Notes under the pieces: generated by a model | Told to the model about the DNA's origin: nothing | Databases searched by the model: none | Seen by the model: the letters and a program-made list of their open reading frames with translations, nothing else | Part shown: in pieces, positions 33,917 through 43,245 of the stretch | Layout: every line of letters starts with the position of its first letter | How positions within the stretch are numbered: position 1 is the first letter of the stretch | Program-made: the position numbers and the translations under genes | Source of the DNA: Streptomyces lincolnensis | Lineage (GTDB): Bacteria > Actinomycetota > Actinomycetes > Streptomycetales > Streptomycetaceae | DNA length: 64,000 nt | Assembly: GCF_001685355.1 (NCBI RefSeq) | Contig: NZ_CP016438.1 | Location: 9,238,001-9,302,000, forward strand | Direction of reading: 5' to 3'

Positions 33917-36511
33917 TCAGGTCGCGGAACCGCGCTGTGGGGGCCGCCCGATCGGCGGCAGGAACGGCAGGTGGGCCTCGGTCCGGGTGTCGAGGGCCGC
34001 GCCGAGCGCGAGCAGACATCCCGCCGTTCCGGTACTCAGGTCCATCGACAGGCGCATCATCTGGTGCCCCGGGAAGGCCAGTTGGCCCTGGTACGACATC
34101 GCGAACCAGCCGAGTCCGGCGATCTGTTCGGCGAGCCGTGTCCCGCTCGCTCCGGGCGTGCCCGTGCGGGCGAGGTGCAGGATCATTCCGGCACGGCCCT
34201 GGAGCAGGCCGGGCTGCACATAGAAACGGCTGGTGGCGGCGGTCAGGATGCCGGCCCGAGCGCGCTCGAACTCCCCGTCGGCATCGCTGACATGGGCGAG
34301 GAGGTCGTCCAGGACCATCCCGATGCCCGCGCTTCCGTCACCGAGGTACGGCAGCGTCCGCCAGCCCTCGTCGACCTCCAGCGAGCCGCCCTCGTGCGTC
34401 ACACAGCACGCCAGGTCCCGGCGCAGAGCCACCTCCGCCGCGTCCAACAGCCGTTTCTCACCGGTGTGTTCGTACTGCCGCAGCAGGAACAGCGCGGGCC
34501 CGGTGGCCCCTCGCATGAGCCCGGCCCGCCGTCGGGGCGTGTCCGCCGGAGGTTCCGCCAGACGTCGTACGAGGATGTCGGCGGCCTCGGCGGCACGGTC
34601 CCGCAGCTCCGGCTCGCCGGTCGTCCGCGCCAGCTCGCCGAGCACCAGCCCGAGTCCGGCCAGCCCGCCGTGCAGATCGGAGGAGAGGTTCTGCCACCGC
34701 TCGGCGAGGATCGAGCCGATCAGATCGAGGGCGCGCTGCCGGTGCCCGAGCCGCTCCAGGACATGGGCGACGCCCGCGAGCCCGTCGTAGAGCCCGAGGG
34801 GCGTGCCCGTCGGCGCGGGCGCGGTGCGGGCCAGGAGCCAGCGCTCGCCCTCCTCGTAGCGTTCGGCGCCGACCGCCTCCAGCGCGTACAGCACACCGGC
34901 CGCGCCGTGTGCGAGACCGAGGCCGCCGCCGTCGTTGAACTGCGTGATGTCGCCGGGGAAGAGCCGGTCCTCGCGGTCCGGGGTGGCCGAGGCGAGGATC
35001 GCCTTGACCATGGAGTCGCGGCTGTAGGGCCAGTCGCCGGGGTCCGCGAAGGACGGTGCCCGCACGGTGGTGCCCCGGGTGATCTCCGCGACAGCCTCGT
35101 CCAAGAACTCCCGCGGCACGTCCGGGAACTGACGGGTGATCACCTCGGCGAGATGGGCCGCCTTGCCCCGGTCGACCACGAACAGCGTGGTGACGGGCAG
35201 GAACAGGGCGATCCGCAGACAGGCCAGCGCGTACCGGTCGACGTCGGCGCCCCTGCGGTCCGGCGGGGCGAAGAAGCCGGGATGGGCGACCACCTGGCGC
35301 CCGTTCTCCGTGACCGGCGCCGCCGCCTCGAAGTCGAGCAGCGACACCGACTCCTCGTCGGGCGCGACCATGATGTTGAAGACGTGCAGGTCGTTGAAGA
35401 CGATCCCGCACGCGTGCACCGCCTCCACCGCCCGCTCCACCGCCCGGTGGATGCGCAGCGCCCACGCGGTGTAGTCGGCCACGGCCCGGGGGTCGGGATC
35501 CGGGGTGAGCAGCGGGTGCCGCTCGGCGAAGAAGGAATTGAGCGGACGCCCCTCCAGGAAGTCCATGACGAGGAAGCGGTGGTCACCGAGCGTGAACCAG
35601 TCCCGTACCTCCGGCACCACACCGGTCCCCGACGCCTGCTCCAGGGCGTACTTCTCCCGCTCCAGACGCGCGATCGCGTCCGCGCCGTCGGAGGCCAGCC
35701 CCGCGTGCGGCCGCCCCTCCTTCAGGACCACCTTGCTTCCGTCGCGGGTGTCGGTGCCCGCGTACACCCCGCCGCCGTTGGAGAAGTGCAGCGCCTTCTC
35801 GATGCGGTACGGCAGCTCGCCCACCGTCGTGGTGTTGCGGGCCGCCAGATGCGGCTGGAGGAAGGCGGGCAGCGTGACCCACTCGGGCACCTGGAAGGAG
35901 GGCGCCCGCCGGTCCGGCACCAGCGTGCCCGCGCCGTCCCGCACCGCCGGCACCAGCGAGCCCCGCTCGTCGACGACGAAGGTGCGCGCGAAGGCGCCGT
36001 AGCGGACGTAGAGCGGGCCGTCGTACCACCGCAGGTCGGTGAGGATGTAGGGCCCCTCGAACCCCTCCAGCAGCTTGCCCAGCTCCCGCAGTACGAGGTG
36101 CAGCTGCTCCTCGTCGGCCGGGTAGACGGTGACGAACTTGCCGCTGGTGTCGCGGGCCGCGTACTTGGTGTTGCGCAGGTGCAGCAGATGCGGGCCGGGC
36201 ACGAACTTGAACGGGATGCGCCGGGGCACGCAGTAGTCCCACACGATCGCGGCGATCCGCTCCGCGTTCGCCCGGGTGGCCGAGGCGTGGATCTTCCAGC
36301 CCTGGGCCGGGCCCGCCACCGGTGAGCCGTCCGGGCCGAGCGGCGTCAGGGTCAGCCAGTCGCCGATCCGGGACGCGTCCCAGCCCTCCGGCACCGTCCG
36401 CAGCGCCGTCTCGAACGGCGGCGCCGCCTGCCCACTCTCCGTCGACAGCCGGTCCGGCGTCTCGTAGAAGTGTCTGTCGGCGAGCGCGTACACCTCGTAC
36501 CGCTTGTCCAT
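33917..36511 (-). CDS. ramC: Class III lanthipeptide synthetase RamC/AmfT (LanKC)
   Basis: An 864-residue trifunctional enzyme that phosphorylates and dehydrates Ser and forms rings in RamS. The N-terminal about 210 residues (MDKRYEVYALADRHFYETPDR onward) are the lyase domain. A Ser/Thr-kinase-like domain (about 225-500) shows VVLKEGRPHAGL (Lys), FNDLHVFNIM (catalytic Asp) and LLDFEAAAP (Mg-binding Asp). The C-terminal about 330 residues are a LanC-like cyclase (LAHGAAGVLYALE, LYDGLAGVAHVLERLG, GLAGLGLVLGELA, LGDGSAGIGMVLDDLL) without the zinc Cys-Cys-His set, as usual for class III. ATG 36511 has GGAGGGGG upstream. It heads the ramC-ramS-ramA-ramB transcript, presumably activated by RamR. 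Confidence 0.95.
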   Translation of the reverse strand: MDKRYEVYALADRHFYETPDRLSTESGQAAPPFETALRTVPEGWDASRIGDWLTLTPLGPDGSPVAGPAQGWKIHASATRANAERIAAIVWDYCVPRRIPFKFVPGPHLLHLRNTKYAARDTSGKFVTVYPADEEQLHLVLRELGKLLEGFEGPYILTDLRWYDGPLYVRYGAFARTFVVDERGSLVPAVRDGAGTLVPDRRAPSFQVPEWVTLPAFLQPHLAARNTTTVGELPYRIEKALHFSNGGGVYAGTDTRDGSKVVLKEGRPHAGLASDGADAIARLEREKYALEQASGTGVVPEVRDWFTLGDHRFLVMDFLEGRPLNSFFAERHPLLTPDPDPRAVADYTAWALRIHRAVERAVEAVHACGIVFNDLHVFNIMVAPDEESVSLLDFEAAAPVTENGRQVVAHPGFFAPPDRRGADVDRYALACLRIALFLPVTTLFVVDRGKAAHLAEVITRQFPDVPREFLDEAVAEITRGTTVRAPSFADPGDWPYSRDSMVKAILASATPDREDRLFPGDITQFNDGGGLGLAHGAAGVLYALEAVGAERYEEGERWLLARTAPAPTGTPLGLYDGLAGVAHVLERLGHRQRALDLIGSILAERWQNLSSDLHGGLAGLGLVLGELARTTGEPELRDRAAEAADILVRRLAEPPADTPRRRAGLMRGATGPALFLLRQYEHTGEKRLLDAAEVALRRDLACCVTHEGGSLEVDEGWRTLPYLGDGSAGIGMVLDDLLAHVSDADGEFERARAGILTAATSRFYVQPGLLQGRAGMILHLARTGTPGASGTRLAEQIAGLGWFAMSYQGQLAFPGHQMMRLSMDLSTGTAGCLLALGAALDTRTEAHLPFLPPIGRPPQRGSAT

Positions 36512-36699
36512 GCGACCCCCTCCGTGGAACCGGCAACGAGCCTTCCAGTGGGGCTGTGGGTGCGGACAGTCACGGCTGTCACGAGATCGCCGTGCGGAAC
36601 GCATGCGTCAAGACATGTTCGGTCGCTTTCGAGCGCGGACGCCGTGCGAGCTCCACGGAACGGTCACAGGGGCTGCGCACGTGCCGGATACGCGCTGTA

Positions 36700-39156
36700 A
36701 TGGCGGACGTGGTCAGTGAGGGCGCTGCGGGACGCAGAACGAGAACTTTGCGTGCCGAAGGTGCCCTGAAAACGCTCACCACCGATCCCGACTCGCCCGA
36801 ACGGCTGCGCCGCGTCCTGGAGCAGGCGCTGGTCTTCGCGAGAGCGACCTTCGCCGCCGTGTACGCCCCCGGCCAGGGCGGCGACCCGCTGTGCCTGGTC
36901 GAGTCCGTCGGCGTCCCCAGGACCTTCTACGGCCTGCGGGACAGCTACACCCGCTCCGGGCGCTCCCCGGTGGCCGAGGTCCTGCGCACCGGACACCCTC
37001 TCTGGCTCGGCCCGGCCGAGCTCGCCGTCTTCCCGGAGTCCCGGCGGACCCCGACGCGGGAGTTCTCCCTGGCCGCCCTGCCCGGGCACGGAGGCGACGG
37101 CGGGATCTGCCTGCTCGCCGTGAGTGAGGAGGCGGCCGGCTTCGACAGCGAGGACCGCGCCTGTCTCGAACTGGTCGCCGACGCCGTGATCGGCCCGGTC
37201 CTGGGCCGTCCGGCCGAGGGCGAGGAACTCCAGTCGGGCGCCTTCAGCCTCGCCATGGACAGCGGACGCGTCGAGGTCGGCGACGACATCCTGGACCTGT
37301 TCGGCCTGGCCCGTGAGGCGTTCGACGGCAAGGTCGAGACCCTGCTCGGGCTGACCGTGCCCGAGGACCTGCCCTCGCTGATGTCCGTGGTGGAGGCCGA
37401 CCACATGTCGATCGGCGAGCGCGAGCTGGAGTTCCGGGTGCTCCAGCCCACCGGGCCGCCCAAATGGCTGAGGCTGAGCGGCCGGCTCGTGCCCGGCGGC
37501 GAGGGCCGCCCGGCGCGGCTGGTGGGCACGGTCGGCGACGCCTCCACCCTGCGCTCCGACGTCACCGACGTGGCCCGGGTGCAGCGCCTGGCCGCCGCCC
37601 TCGCCGTCGCCGGCACGGTCCGGGACGTCAGCCAGGCCGTCGTCTCCGCGCTGCGCGGCCCGCTCCAGGCCGACCGGATCGCCCTCGCCGAGCTGGAGAA
37701 CGACCGGCTCGTCGTCACCGTCCTCGACCCGCCCGAACCGGAGGCCTGGCCCGAGCTGTGGCGCATGGAGTGGCGCAGCGAATGGCCCGACGCCCCCGTG
37801 CGCGCCATGCCCACGCTCGCCGCCGCGCTGCGCGAGGGCCGGGCCCAGATCTGGCCCGCCGGCGCCGCCCTGGAGCCCGCCCTCGCCGACGTCGGCCCCG
37901 GCGGCCTCGCCGTGCTGCCGCTGCCCGCCGCCGGCCGGATGGCCGGGGCCTGTCTGATCGGCTGGGACAGCCCGCACGACTTCGGCACCGACGAACGCGC
38001 CCTGCTCACCGCCTCCGCCGGCCTCGCCGGACAGGCCCTGATGCGCGCCCACGCCTTCGACGCCGAGCACGAACTCGTCGGCATGCTCCAGCGCCAGCTG
38101 CTGCCCCGCCGCCTGCCCAAGCTGCCCGGCGCGGTCGCCGTGGCCCGCTACCTGCCGAGCACCGCGGGACTGGAACTGGGCGGCGACTGGTACGACGTGA
38201 TCCCGCTGCCCGACAACCACGTTGCCCTCGTCATCGGCGACGTCCAGGGCCACAGCGCGGGCGCCGCCACCCTCATGGGCCAGATGCGCACCGCGCTGCG
38301 CGCCTACGCCGTCGAGGGACATCCGCCGGACGTGGTGGTCTCCCACGCCAACCGGCTCCTGATGGACATGGAGACCGACCTGTTCGCCACCTGCGCCTAC
38401 GTCGACGTCGACCTGGAGGAGGGCTCCGCCTGGTGCGTGCGCGCCGGGCACCTGCCGCCCGTGCTGCGTCACCCGGACGGCGGTACGGAGATCGCCGAGG
38501 CCGAGGGCGGGCCGCCGCTGGGCGTGGTGACCCAGGCCGACTTCCCGATGAGCCCGCTCCGGCTGCAACCCGGCACCGTGCTCGCCCTGACCACCGACGG
38601 CCTCGTCGAGACCACCGAGGAGGACATCGACGTCGGCATGGACCGCTTCGCGCACGGTCTGGCCGTCTCCGACCCCACCGACCTCGGCCTCGTCGCCGAC
38701 GCCCTGCTCGGCAACGCCCGCCGCAGCGACGACGTCGCCCTGCTCCTGCTGCGCTACGACGGCATGGCCACCCGCCCGCAGCGCGAGGGCTGGACCGTGT
38801 GGCGGGTCCCCCAGGCCGTGGGCCAGGCCCGCCGCTTCACCCGCCGCACCCTGCGCACCTGGGGTGTGCCGGCGGACGACATGGACGCCGTCCTGCTCGT
38901 CGTCTCCGAGCTCGTCACCAACGCCCTCGTGCACACCGACGGCCGGGTCCGCCTCGACCTCACCCGGATCAACCACCGGCTGCGTGTCGCGGTCACCGAC
39001 GGCTCCCCGCGCACCCCGGTCAAGCCCACCAGCATCGGCTGGGAGGCCACCGGCGGCCGCGGCATCCTCCTGGTCGAGGCGGTGTCGGCGGTGTGGGGGA
39101 CCGTGCCGGTCAGTGGCGGCAAGCAGGTCTGGAGCGAACTGACGCTCCCGGAGTGA
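36700..39156 (+). CDS. Multidomain GAF/PAS-SpoIIE PP2C phosphatase with C-terminal HATPase (RsbW-like) kinase domain
   Basis: An 818-residue cytoplasmic regulator. Residues about 20-170 are a GAF-like sensor, about 180-285 a PAS-like module, about 290-450 a second GAF, and about 460-690 a SpoIIE-type phosphatase (LQRQLLPRRLPKLPG, GGDWYDVIPL, GDVQGHSAGAATLMGQ, with the metal Asp residues present). The last about 115 residues are a GHKL ATPase (VLLVVSELVTNALVH, the N box, and TGGRGILLVEAV, the G1 box). It could both dephosphorylate a STAS antagonist and act as an anti-sigma kinase. ATG 36700 lacks a clear ribosome site; GTG codons at 36709 and 36715 are alternatives. It is divergent from ramC with 188 bp between. 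A STAS protein is encoded 22 kb away. Confidence 0.9.
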   Translation: MADVVSEGAAGRRTRTLRAEGALKTLTTDPDSPERLRRVLEQALVFARATFAAVYAPGQGGDPLCLVESVGVPRTFYGLRDSYTRSGRSPVAEVLRTGHPLWLGPAELAVFPESRRTPTREFSLAALPGHGGDGGICLLAVSEEAAGFDSEDRACLELVADAVIGPVLGRPAEGEELQSGAFSLAMDSGRVEVGDDILDLFGLAREAFDGKVETLLGLTVPEDLPSLMSVVEADHMSIGERELEFRVLQPTGPPKWLRLSGRLVPGGEGRPARLVGTVGDASTLRSDVTDVARVQRLAAALAVAGTVRDVSQAVVSALRGPLQADRIALAELENDRLVVTVLDPPEPEAWPELWRMEWRSEWPDAPVRAMPTLAAALREGRAQIWPAGAALEPALADVGPGGLAVLPLPAAGRMAGACLIGWDSPHDFGTDERALLTASAGLAGQALMRAHAFDAEHELVGMLQRQLLPRRLPKLPGAVAVARYLPSTAGLELGGDWYDVIPLPDNHVALVIGDVQGHSAGAATLMGQMRTALRAYAVEGHPPDVVVSHANRLLMDMETDLFATCAYVDVDLEEGSAWCVRAGHLPPVLRHPDGGTEIAEAEGGPPLGVVTQADFPMSPLRLQPGTVLALTTDGLVETTEEDIDVGMDRFAHGLAVSDPTDLGLVADALLGNARRSDDVALLLLRYDGMATRPQREGWTVWRVPQAVGQARRFTRRTLRTWGVPADDMDAVLLVVSELVTNALVHTDGRVRLDLTRINHRLRVAVTDGSPRTPVKPTSIGWEATGGRGILLVEAVSAVWGTVPVSGGKQVWSELTLPE

Positions 39157-39212
39157 GGACGGTCCGCCCACGGGGGTACCCGGGCCGAGACCCCCGACCG
39201 AGGAGGCACGTC

Positions 39213-39632
39213 ATGCCCCAGCACGTCAGCGACATCATGACCTCCGCGCCCGTCACCGTGGAACCGCAGACCTCCGTGACCGCGGTGGCCCGCATCATGC
39301 GCGACCAGGATCTGGGAGCCGTTCTGGTGACGGACGGCGACGAACTGCGCGGCCTGGTCACCGACCGTGACCTCGTGGTGCGCTCGCTCGCCGACGGCGG
39401 CGACCCCGAGCAGATCACCGTCGCCGGCGCGTGCAGCGACGACCTGGTCACGGTGGCCCCCGAGGACGACCTCGACCGCGCCATCGCGCTCATGCGCGAG
39501 CACGCCGTACGCCGTCTCCCGGTCGTCGACCACGGTCACGCCGTCGGCATCGTCGCCCTCGGTGACTTGGCCATGGAACGCGACCCAGAGTCCGCCCTGG
39601 GTGACATCAGCGTGGCCCGCCCCAACACCTGA
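39213..39632 (+). CDS. CBS-pair domain protein
   Basis: A 139-residue protein of two tandem CBS motifs: VSDIMTSAPVTVEPQTSVTAVARIM with LRGLVTDRDLVVRSLADG, then CSDDLVTVAPEDDLDRAIALM with VGIVALGDLAMERD. Such proteins bind adenosyl ligands (AMP, ATP, SAM) and act as energy or stress sensors; the hypoxic response protein 1 of mycobacteria is similar. AGGAGG lies at 39201-39206, seven bases before the ATG. It is 56 bp downstream of the phosphatase gene and is likely co-transcribed with it. Confidence 0.9.
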   Translation: MPQHVSDIMTSAPVTVEPQTSVTAVARIMRDQDLGAVLVTDGDELRGLVTDRDLVVRSLADGGDPEQITVAGACSDDLVTVAPEDDLDRAIALMREHAVRRLPVVDHGHAVGIVALGDLAMERDPESALGDISVARPNT

Positions 39633-39829
39633 GCACTCGTTCGAGTGACAGGGAAAGGGACAGGGAAGCGAGCCGCCCGGGAGGGCACGCCCGGCTGTTT
39701 GACCGGACCGTGGACGGGAACCCGAAGGCGCGGACGGACATACCGCACACAGACCTGCCGCACACGGACAAATCGCGGCGGGTCTGTGGCAGTCGGAACG
39801 ACAGAGCGACAGAAGGAAGATGAAGCGCC

Positions 39830-40009
39830 GTGACCGCGCAGACCAGTGAGAAACCCGTTGCCCGTCGGCCCGAGACGGGGTGGTCCAGGGCCCGCCGCCT
39901 GCGCGGCACGCACGCCCTGCGGACCTGGCTCCCGGCCGTCGAGGAGAAGAGCGTGCCGCACGCTCCCCAGCCCGTCACGGAGGGGAACATCGTCCGCGGC
40001 GAGGACTGA
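39830..40009 (+). CDS. Small hypothetical protein upstream of rmlA
   Basis: A possible 59-residue protein: GTG 39830, with a GAAGGA sequence at 39812-39817, reading MTAQTSEKPVARRPETGWSR and ending VTEGNIVRGED. It has a basic N-terminal half and an acidic end, no membrane segment and no Cys. Third codon positions are GC-rich, supporting coding. I do not recognise it. It lies 72 bp before the sugar-nucleotide operon in the same direction. Confidence 0.55.
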   Translation: MTAQTSEKPVARRPETGWSRARRLRGTHALRTWLPAVEEKSVPHAPQPVTEGNIVRGED

Positions 40010-40081
40010 ACCCGTGGTGGTGCCGTAACGTCCAAGCCACGCACTCGCCATGGTCCGTTCGGGCGGGCTAGGGTGAGGCAG

Positions 40082-41149
40082 ATGAAGGCACTCGTGCTGT
40101 CCGGCGGCGCCGGGACACGGTTGAGGCCGATCACGCACACCTCGGCCAAACAACTCGTACCAGTGGCGAACAAGGCTGTCCTGTTCTACGGCCTGGAATC
40201 CATCGCCGCGGCCGGCGTCACCGACGTGGGAATGATCGTCGGCGACACCGCCGCGGAGATCCAGGAAGCCGTGGGGGACGGGTCGAAGTTCGGCCTGGAC
40301 ATCACCTACATCCCCCAGGAGCGCCCCCTCGGACTCGCCCACGCGGTACTGATCGCCCGGGAGTTCCTCGCCGACGACGACTTCGTCATGTATCTCGGGG
40401 ACAACTTCATCGTCGGCGGCATCACCGACCTCGTCGAGGAGTTCCGCACCCACCGGCCCGACGCCCAGATCCTGCTCACCCAGGTGCCCGACCCGCGCTC
40501 CTTCGGCGTCGCCGAACTCGGCCCGGACGGGCAGGTGATCGGCCTGGAGGAGAAACCGGAACACCCCAGGAGCGATCTCGCCCTCGTCGGCGTCTATCTG
40601 TTCACGCCCCGCATCCACCAGGCGGTCGACGCCATCGAACCGTCCTGGCGCGGCGAACTGGAGATCACCCACGCCCTCCAGCACCTCATCGACAGCCGCG
40701 CCGAGGTCCGCTCCACGGTCATCAAGGGCTACTGGAAGGACACCGGCAACGTCGGCGACATGCTGGAGGTCAACCGCAGGGTCCTGGAGACCCTGGAGCC
40801 CCGCATCGACGGCGAGGCCGACGAGGAGTCCGAGACCATCGGCCGGGTCGTCGTGGAGGAGGGCGCGCGCATCGTGCGCTCACGCGTCGTCGGCCCCGTC
40901 GTCATCGGCGCCGGCACCGAGATCGTCGACTCCTATGTGGGACCCTTCACCTCCATCGCCGAGAACTGCCAAGTCACCGACAGCGAGCTGGAGTTCTCCA
41001 TCGTGCTGCGGGACTCCTCGATCCGCGGTGTGGGACGGATCGAGTCCTCGCTCATCGGCCGCCACGTCGAGGTGACCCCGGCGCCCAAGGTGCCCAGCGC
41101 CCATCGCCTCGTCCTCGGAGACCACAGCAAGGTGCAGATCCACACATGA
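40082..41149 (+). CDS. rmlA: Glucose-1-phosphate thymidylyltransferase, long (StrD-like) form
   Basis: A 355-residue enzyme making dTDP-glucose from glucose-1-phosphate and dTTP. MKALVLSGGAGTRLRPIT is the nucleotide-binding signature, followed by SAKQLVPVANKAVLFYGLE and GVYLFTPRIH; GDNFIVGG holds the metal Asp. The C-terminal about 110 residues form a left-handed beta-helix (VVEEGARIVRSRVVGPVVIGAGTEIVDSYVG), marking the long StrD-type family instead of the 290-residue RmlA. ATG 40082 is preferred over GTG 40073, which overlaps the ribosome site. It overlaps rmlB as ATGA. Confidence 0.93.
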   Translation: MKALVLSGGAGTRLRPITHTSAKQLVPVANKAVLFYGLESIAAAGVTDVGMIVGDTAAEIQEAVGDGSKFGLDITYIPQERPLGLAHAVLIAREFLADDDFVMYLGDNFIVGGITDLVEEFRTHRPDAQILLTQVPDPRSFGVAELGPDGQVIGLEEKPEHPRSDLALVGVYLFTPRIHQAVDAIEPSWRGELEITHALQHLIDSRAEVRSTVIKGYWKDTGNVGDMLEVNRRVLETLEPRIDGEADEESETIGRVVVEEGARIVRSRVVGPVVIGAGTEIVDSYVGPFTSIAENCQVTDSELEFSIVLRDSSIRGVGRIESSLIGRHVEVTPAPKVPSAHRLVLGDHSKVQIHT

Positions 41150-42123
41150 ACCTTCTCGTCACCGGTGCCGCGGGGTTCATCGGTTCCACCTACGTCCGGA
41201 CGCTGCTCGCCTCCCCGGAGCCCAACGCGCCCCGGATCACGGTGCTGGACAAGCTGACGTACGCCGGCACCCTGGACAACCTCGAACTCGACCATCCCCG
41301 GCTGGAGTTCGTCCAGGGCGACATCCGCGACGCCGAACTCGTCGGCACACTGGCGGCCGACGCGGACCAGATCGTGCACTTCGCCGCGGAGTCGCACGTG
41401 GACCGTTCCATCTCCGGCGCCACCGACTTCGTCCTCACCAACGTGGTGGGCACCCAGACCCTCCTGGAAGCCGCCCTCCGCCACGACGTGGAGAGATTCG
41501 TGCACATCTCCACCGACGAGGTCTATGGCTCCATCGAGGAGGGCTCCTGGCCCGAGGAGCACCCGCTGCGGCCCAGCTCCCCCTACTCCGCCTCCAAGGC
41601 ATCCTCCGACCTGCTCGCCCTGGCCTACCACCGCACCCACGGCCTGGACGTCCGCGTCACCCGCTGCTCCAACAACTACGGCCCGCGCCAGTTCCCCGAG
41701 AAGATCGTCCCGCTGTTCATCGGCAACCTCCTCGACGGCCACCACGTCCCGCTGTACGGCGACGGCGGCAACGTCCGCGACTGGCTGCACGTCGAGGACC
41801 ACTGCCAGGGCGTCGAACTCGTGCGCACCCGCGGCCGCGCGGGCGAGGTCTACAACATCGGCGGCGGCACCGAACTCAGCAACAAGGACCTCACCGGCCT
41901 GCTCCTTCAGGCCTGCGGGGCGGACTGGGACAGCGTCGACCACGTCACCGACCGCAAGGGCCACGACCTGCGCTACTCGGTCGACTGGACGAAGATCCGC
42001 GACGAACTCGGCTACCGCCCCCGGCACGACTTCACGGCCGGCCTCGCCGACACCGTCGCCTGGTACCGGGACAACCGTGCCTGGTGGGAGCCCCTGAAGC
42101 AGCGTGCGGAGGCCCTGTCGTGA
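41146..42123 (+). CDS. rmlB: dTDP-glucose 4,6-dehydratase
   Basis: A 325-residue short-chain dehydrogenase-type enzyme converting dTDP-glucose to dTDP-4-keto-6-deoxyglucose. GAAGFIGSTYVR is the NAD-binding loop; HFAAESHVDRSI is RmlB-specific; STDEVYGS and YSASKASSD (Y-x3-K) are the catalytic motifs; SNNYGPRQFPEKIVPLFI contacts the dTDP-sugar. With rmlA it supplies the activated 6-deoxyhexose precursor. rmlC and rmlD are not in the window. It overlaps both neighbours (ATGA in front, GTGA behind). Confidence 0.95.
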   Translation: MNLLVTGAAGFIGSTYVRTLLASPEPNAPRITVLDKLTYAGTLDNLELDHPRLEFVQGDIRDAELVGTLAADADQIVHFAAESHVDRSISGATDFVLTNVVGTQTLLEAALRHDVERFVHISTDEVYGSIEEGSWPEEHPLRPSSPYSASKASSDLLALAYHRTHGLDVRVTRCSNNYGPRQFPEKIVPLFIGNLLDGHHVPLYGDGGNVRDWLHVEDHCQGVELVRTRGRAGEVYNIGGGTELSNKDLTGLLLQACGADWDSVDHVTDRKGHDLRYSVDWTKIRDELGYRPRHDFTAGLADTVAWYRDNRAWWEPLKQRAEALS

Positions 42124-42362
42124 GCCGACCGGCCGACGCCGTCGCCGGGCTGCCAGGCCGGCCCGTCCCGACCCCCGAACTCCCGGACGGCAGCGCCTTC
42201 GCGCGCACCGCCCGGTTCCGTCGCGACACCGAGGACGTCGTCGACGAACATCGCGCTCTCGCGCACGGCGGCCGGCAGCACCTGGGCCTGCCGTCGCTGC
42301 GTGAGGGGCGCACAGCCCTGCACGAAGCCCTTACCCGGATTTGCAAGGAGTGCCCCGCGTGA
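42120..42362 (+). CDS. Small hypothetical protein in sugar-nucleotide operon
   Basis: An 80-residue protein that starts at a GTG overlapping the rmlB stop and ends overlapping the next start, so it is part of the operon. It reads SRPADAVAGLPGRPVPTPEL, then FARTARFRRDTEDVVDEHRALAHGGRQ and a helical end RTALHEALTRICKEC. There is no recognised domain, signal or membrane segment. Coupling on both sides argues that it is expressed; it may be an accessory or regulatory factor for the surface-glycan pathway. Confidence 0.7.
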   Translation: MSRPADAVAGLPGRPVPTPELPDGSAFARTARFRRDTEDVVDEHRALAHGGRQHLGLPSLREGRTALHEALTRICKECPA

Positions 42363-43162
42363 AACGCCATGAGTTCCTCCGGGAGCTGCACAAGGTCAGC
42401 GCCAACCGCAACTACCTGGAGATCGGCGTCAACGACGGCCGCAGCCTGACGTTGTCCCGCGTCCCCAGCATCGCGATCGACCCCGCCTTCAAGGTGGTCA
42501 CGGAGATCCGCACCGACGTCCACCTGGTGAAGGCGACCAGTGACGACTTCTTCGCTCGCGACAACCCCCTCCAGCACCTCAAGGGCGGCCGCCACCCGCT
42601 GCGCAACCTGCGCCGCGGCCGCAGCCCGATCGGCTACTGGCGGAAGACCAGCCTCGACCTGTCGTTCATCGACGGCATGCACCTGTTCGAGTACGCGCTG
42701 CGCGACTTCATGAACGTGGAGAAGTACTCGGACTGGGGGAGCGTGATCGTCCTCGACGACATGCTGCCGCGCAACATCGACGAGGCGGCCCGCGACCGGC
42801 ACACCGGTGCCTGGACCGGTGACGTCTACAAGGTCGTGGAGATCCTCAACCGCTACCGTCCTGAGCTGGTGACGGTCCTGGTCGACACGCAGCCCACCGG
42901 TCAGCTGGTGGTCTTCGGTGCCGACCCGGACAACACCGTGCTGCACGACAAGTACGACGAGATCATGGCCGAGTTCGAGGTGCCCGACCCGCAGAAGGTG
43001 CCCGAGGCGATCCTGGAGCGGGTGCAGGCGGTGACGCCCGAGAAGCTGGTGGGGGCGCCGTTCTGGCGGCCGCTCGTCAAGGCCCGCAACCTCGGCATCC
43101 CGCGCTCCCGTGGCTGGGAGCCGCTGCGCAAGTCCCTCGAGGACCTCGCCGCCAAGCACTGA
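42359..43162 (+). CDS. Class I SAM-dependent methyltransferase (Methyltransf_24-like)
   Basis: A 267-residue protein. NRNYLEIGVNDGRSLTLSRVPSIAIDPAF is a SAM-binding region with G-x-x-D-G, and LDLSFIDGMHLFEYALRDFMNVEKYSDWGSVIVLDDMLPRN is the typical Methyltransf_24 metal/acceptor segment (IDG-H, LDD). It may methylate a sugar or glycan in the pathway fed by rmlA/rmlB. GTG 42359, with AAGGAG at 42345-42350, overlaps the previous stop. A strong terminator follows. Confidence 0.82.
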   Translation: MKRHEFLRELHKVSANRNYLEIGVNDGRSLTLSRVPSIAIDPAFKVVTEIRTDVHLVKATSDDFFARDNPLQHLKGGRHPLRNLRRGRSPIGYWRKTSLDLSFIDGMHLFEYALRDFMNVEKYSDWGSVIVLDDMLPRNIDEAARDRHTGAWTGDVYKVVEILNRYRPELVTVLVDTQPTGQLVVFGADPDNTVLHDKYDEIMAEFEVPDPQKVPEAILERVQAVTPEKLVGAPFWRPLVKARNLGIPRSRGWEPLRKSLEDLAAKH

Positions 43163-43175
43163 GCTCCGGCTCGGC

Positions 43176-43219
43176 AGAGCCTGGGTCCGGATCCCGAACG
43201 GGGTCCGGACCCAGGCTCT
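43176..43219. terminator. Bidirectional terminator between convergent methyltransferase and glycosyltransferase genes
   Basis: A 16-bp perfect stem, AGAGCCTGGGTCCGGA against its complement at 43204-43219, extended by CCC/GGG around the GAAC loop. Confidence 0.9.
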
Positions 43220-43245
43220 CGTGCTGTCGGGCCCGAGCCGTACCG

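Noticed and set aside
36512..36699. GACAG/CTGTC inverted repeat (36565-36580) between ramC and the SpoIIE-type gene as a RamR site
   Set aside because: The arms are only 5 bp, and I cannot match it to the RamR/AmfR binding sequence with confidence.
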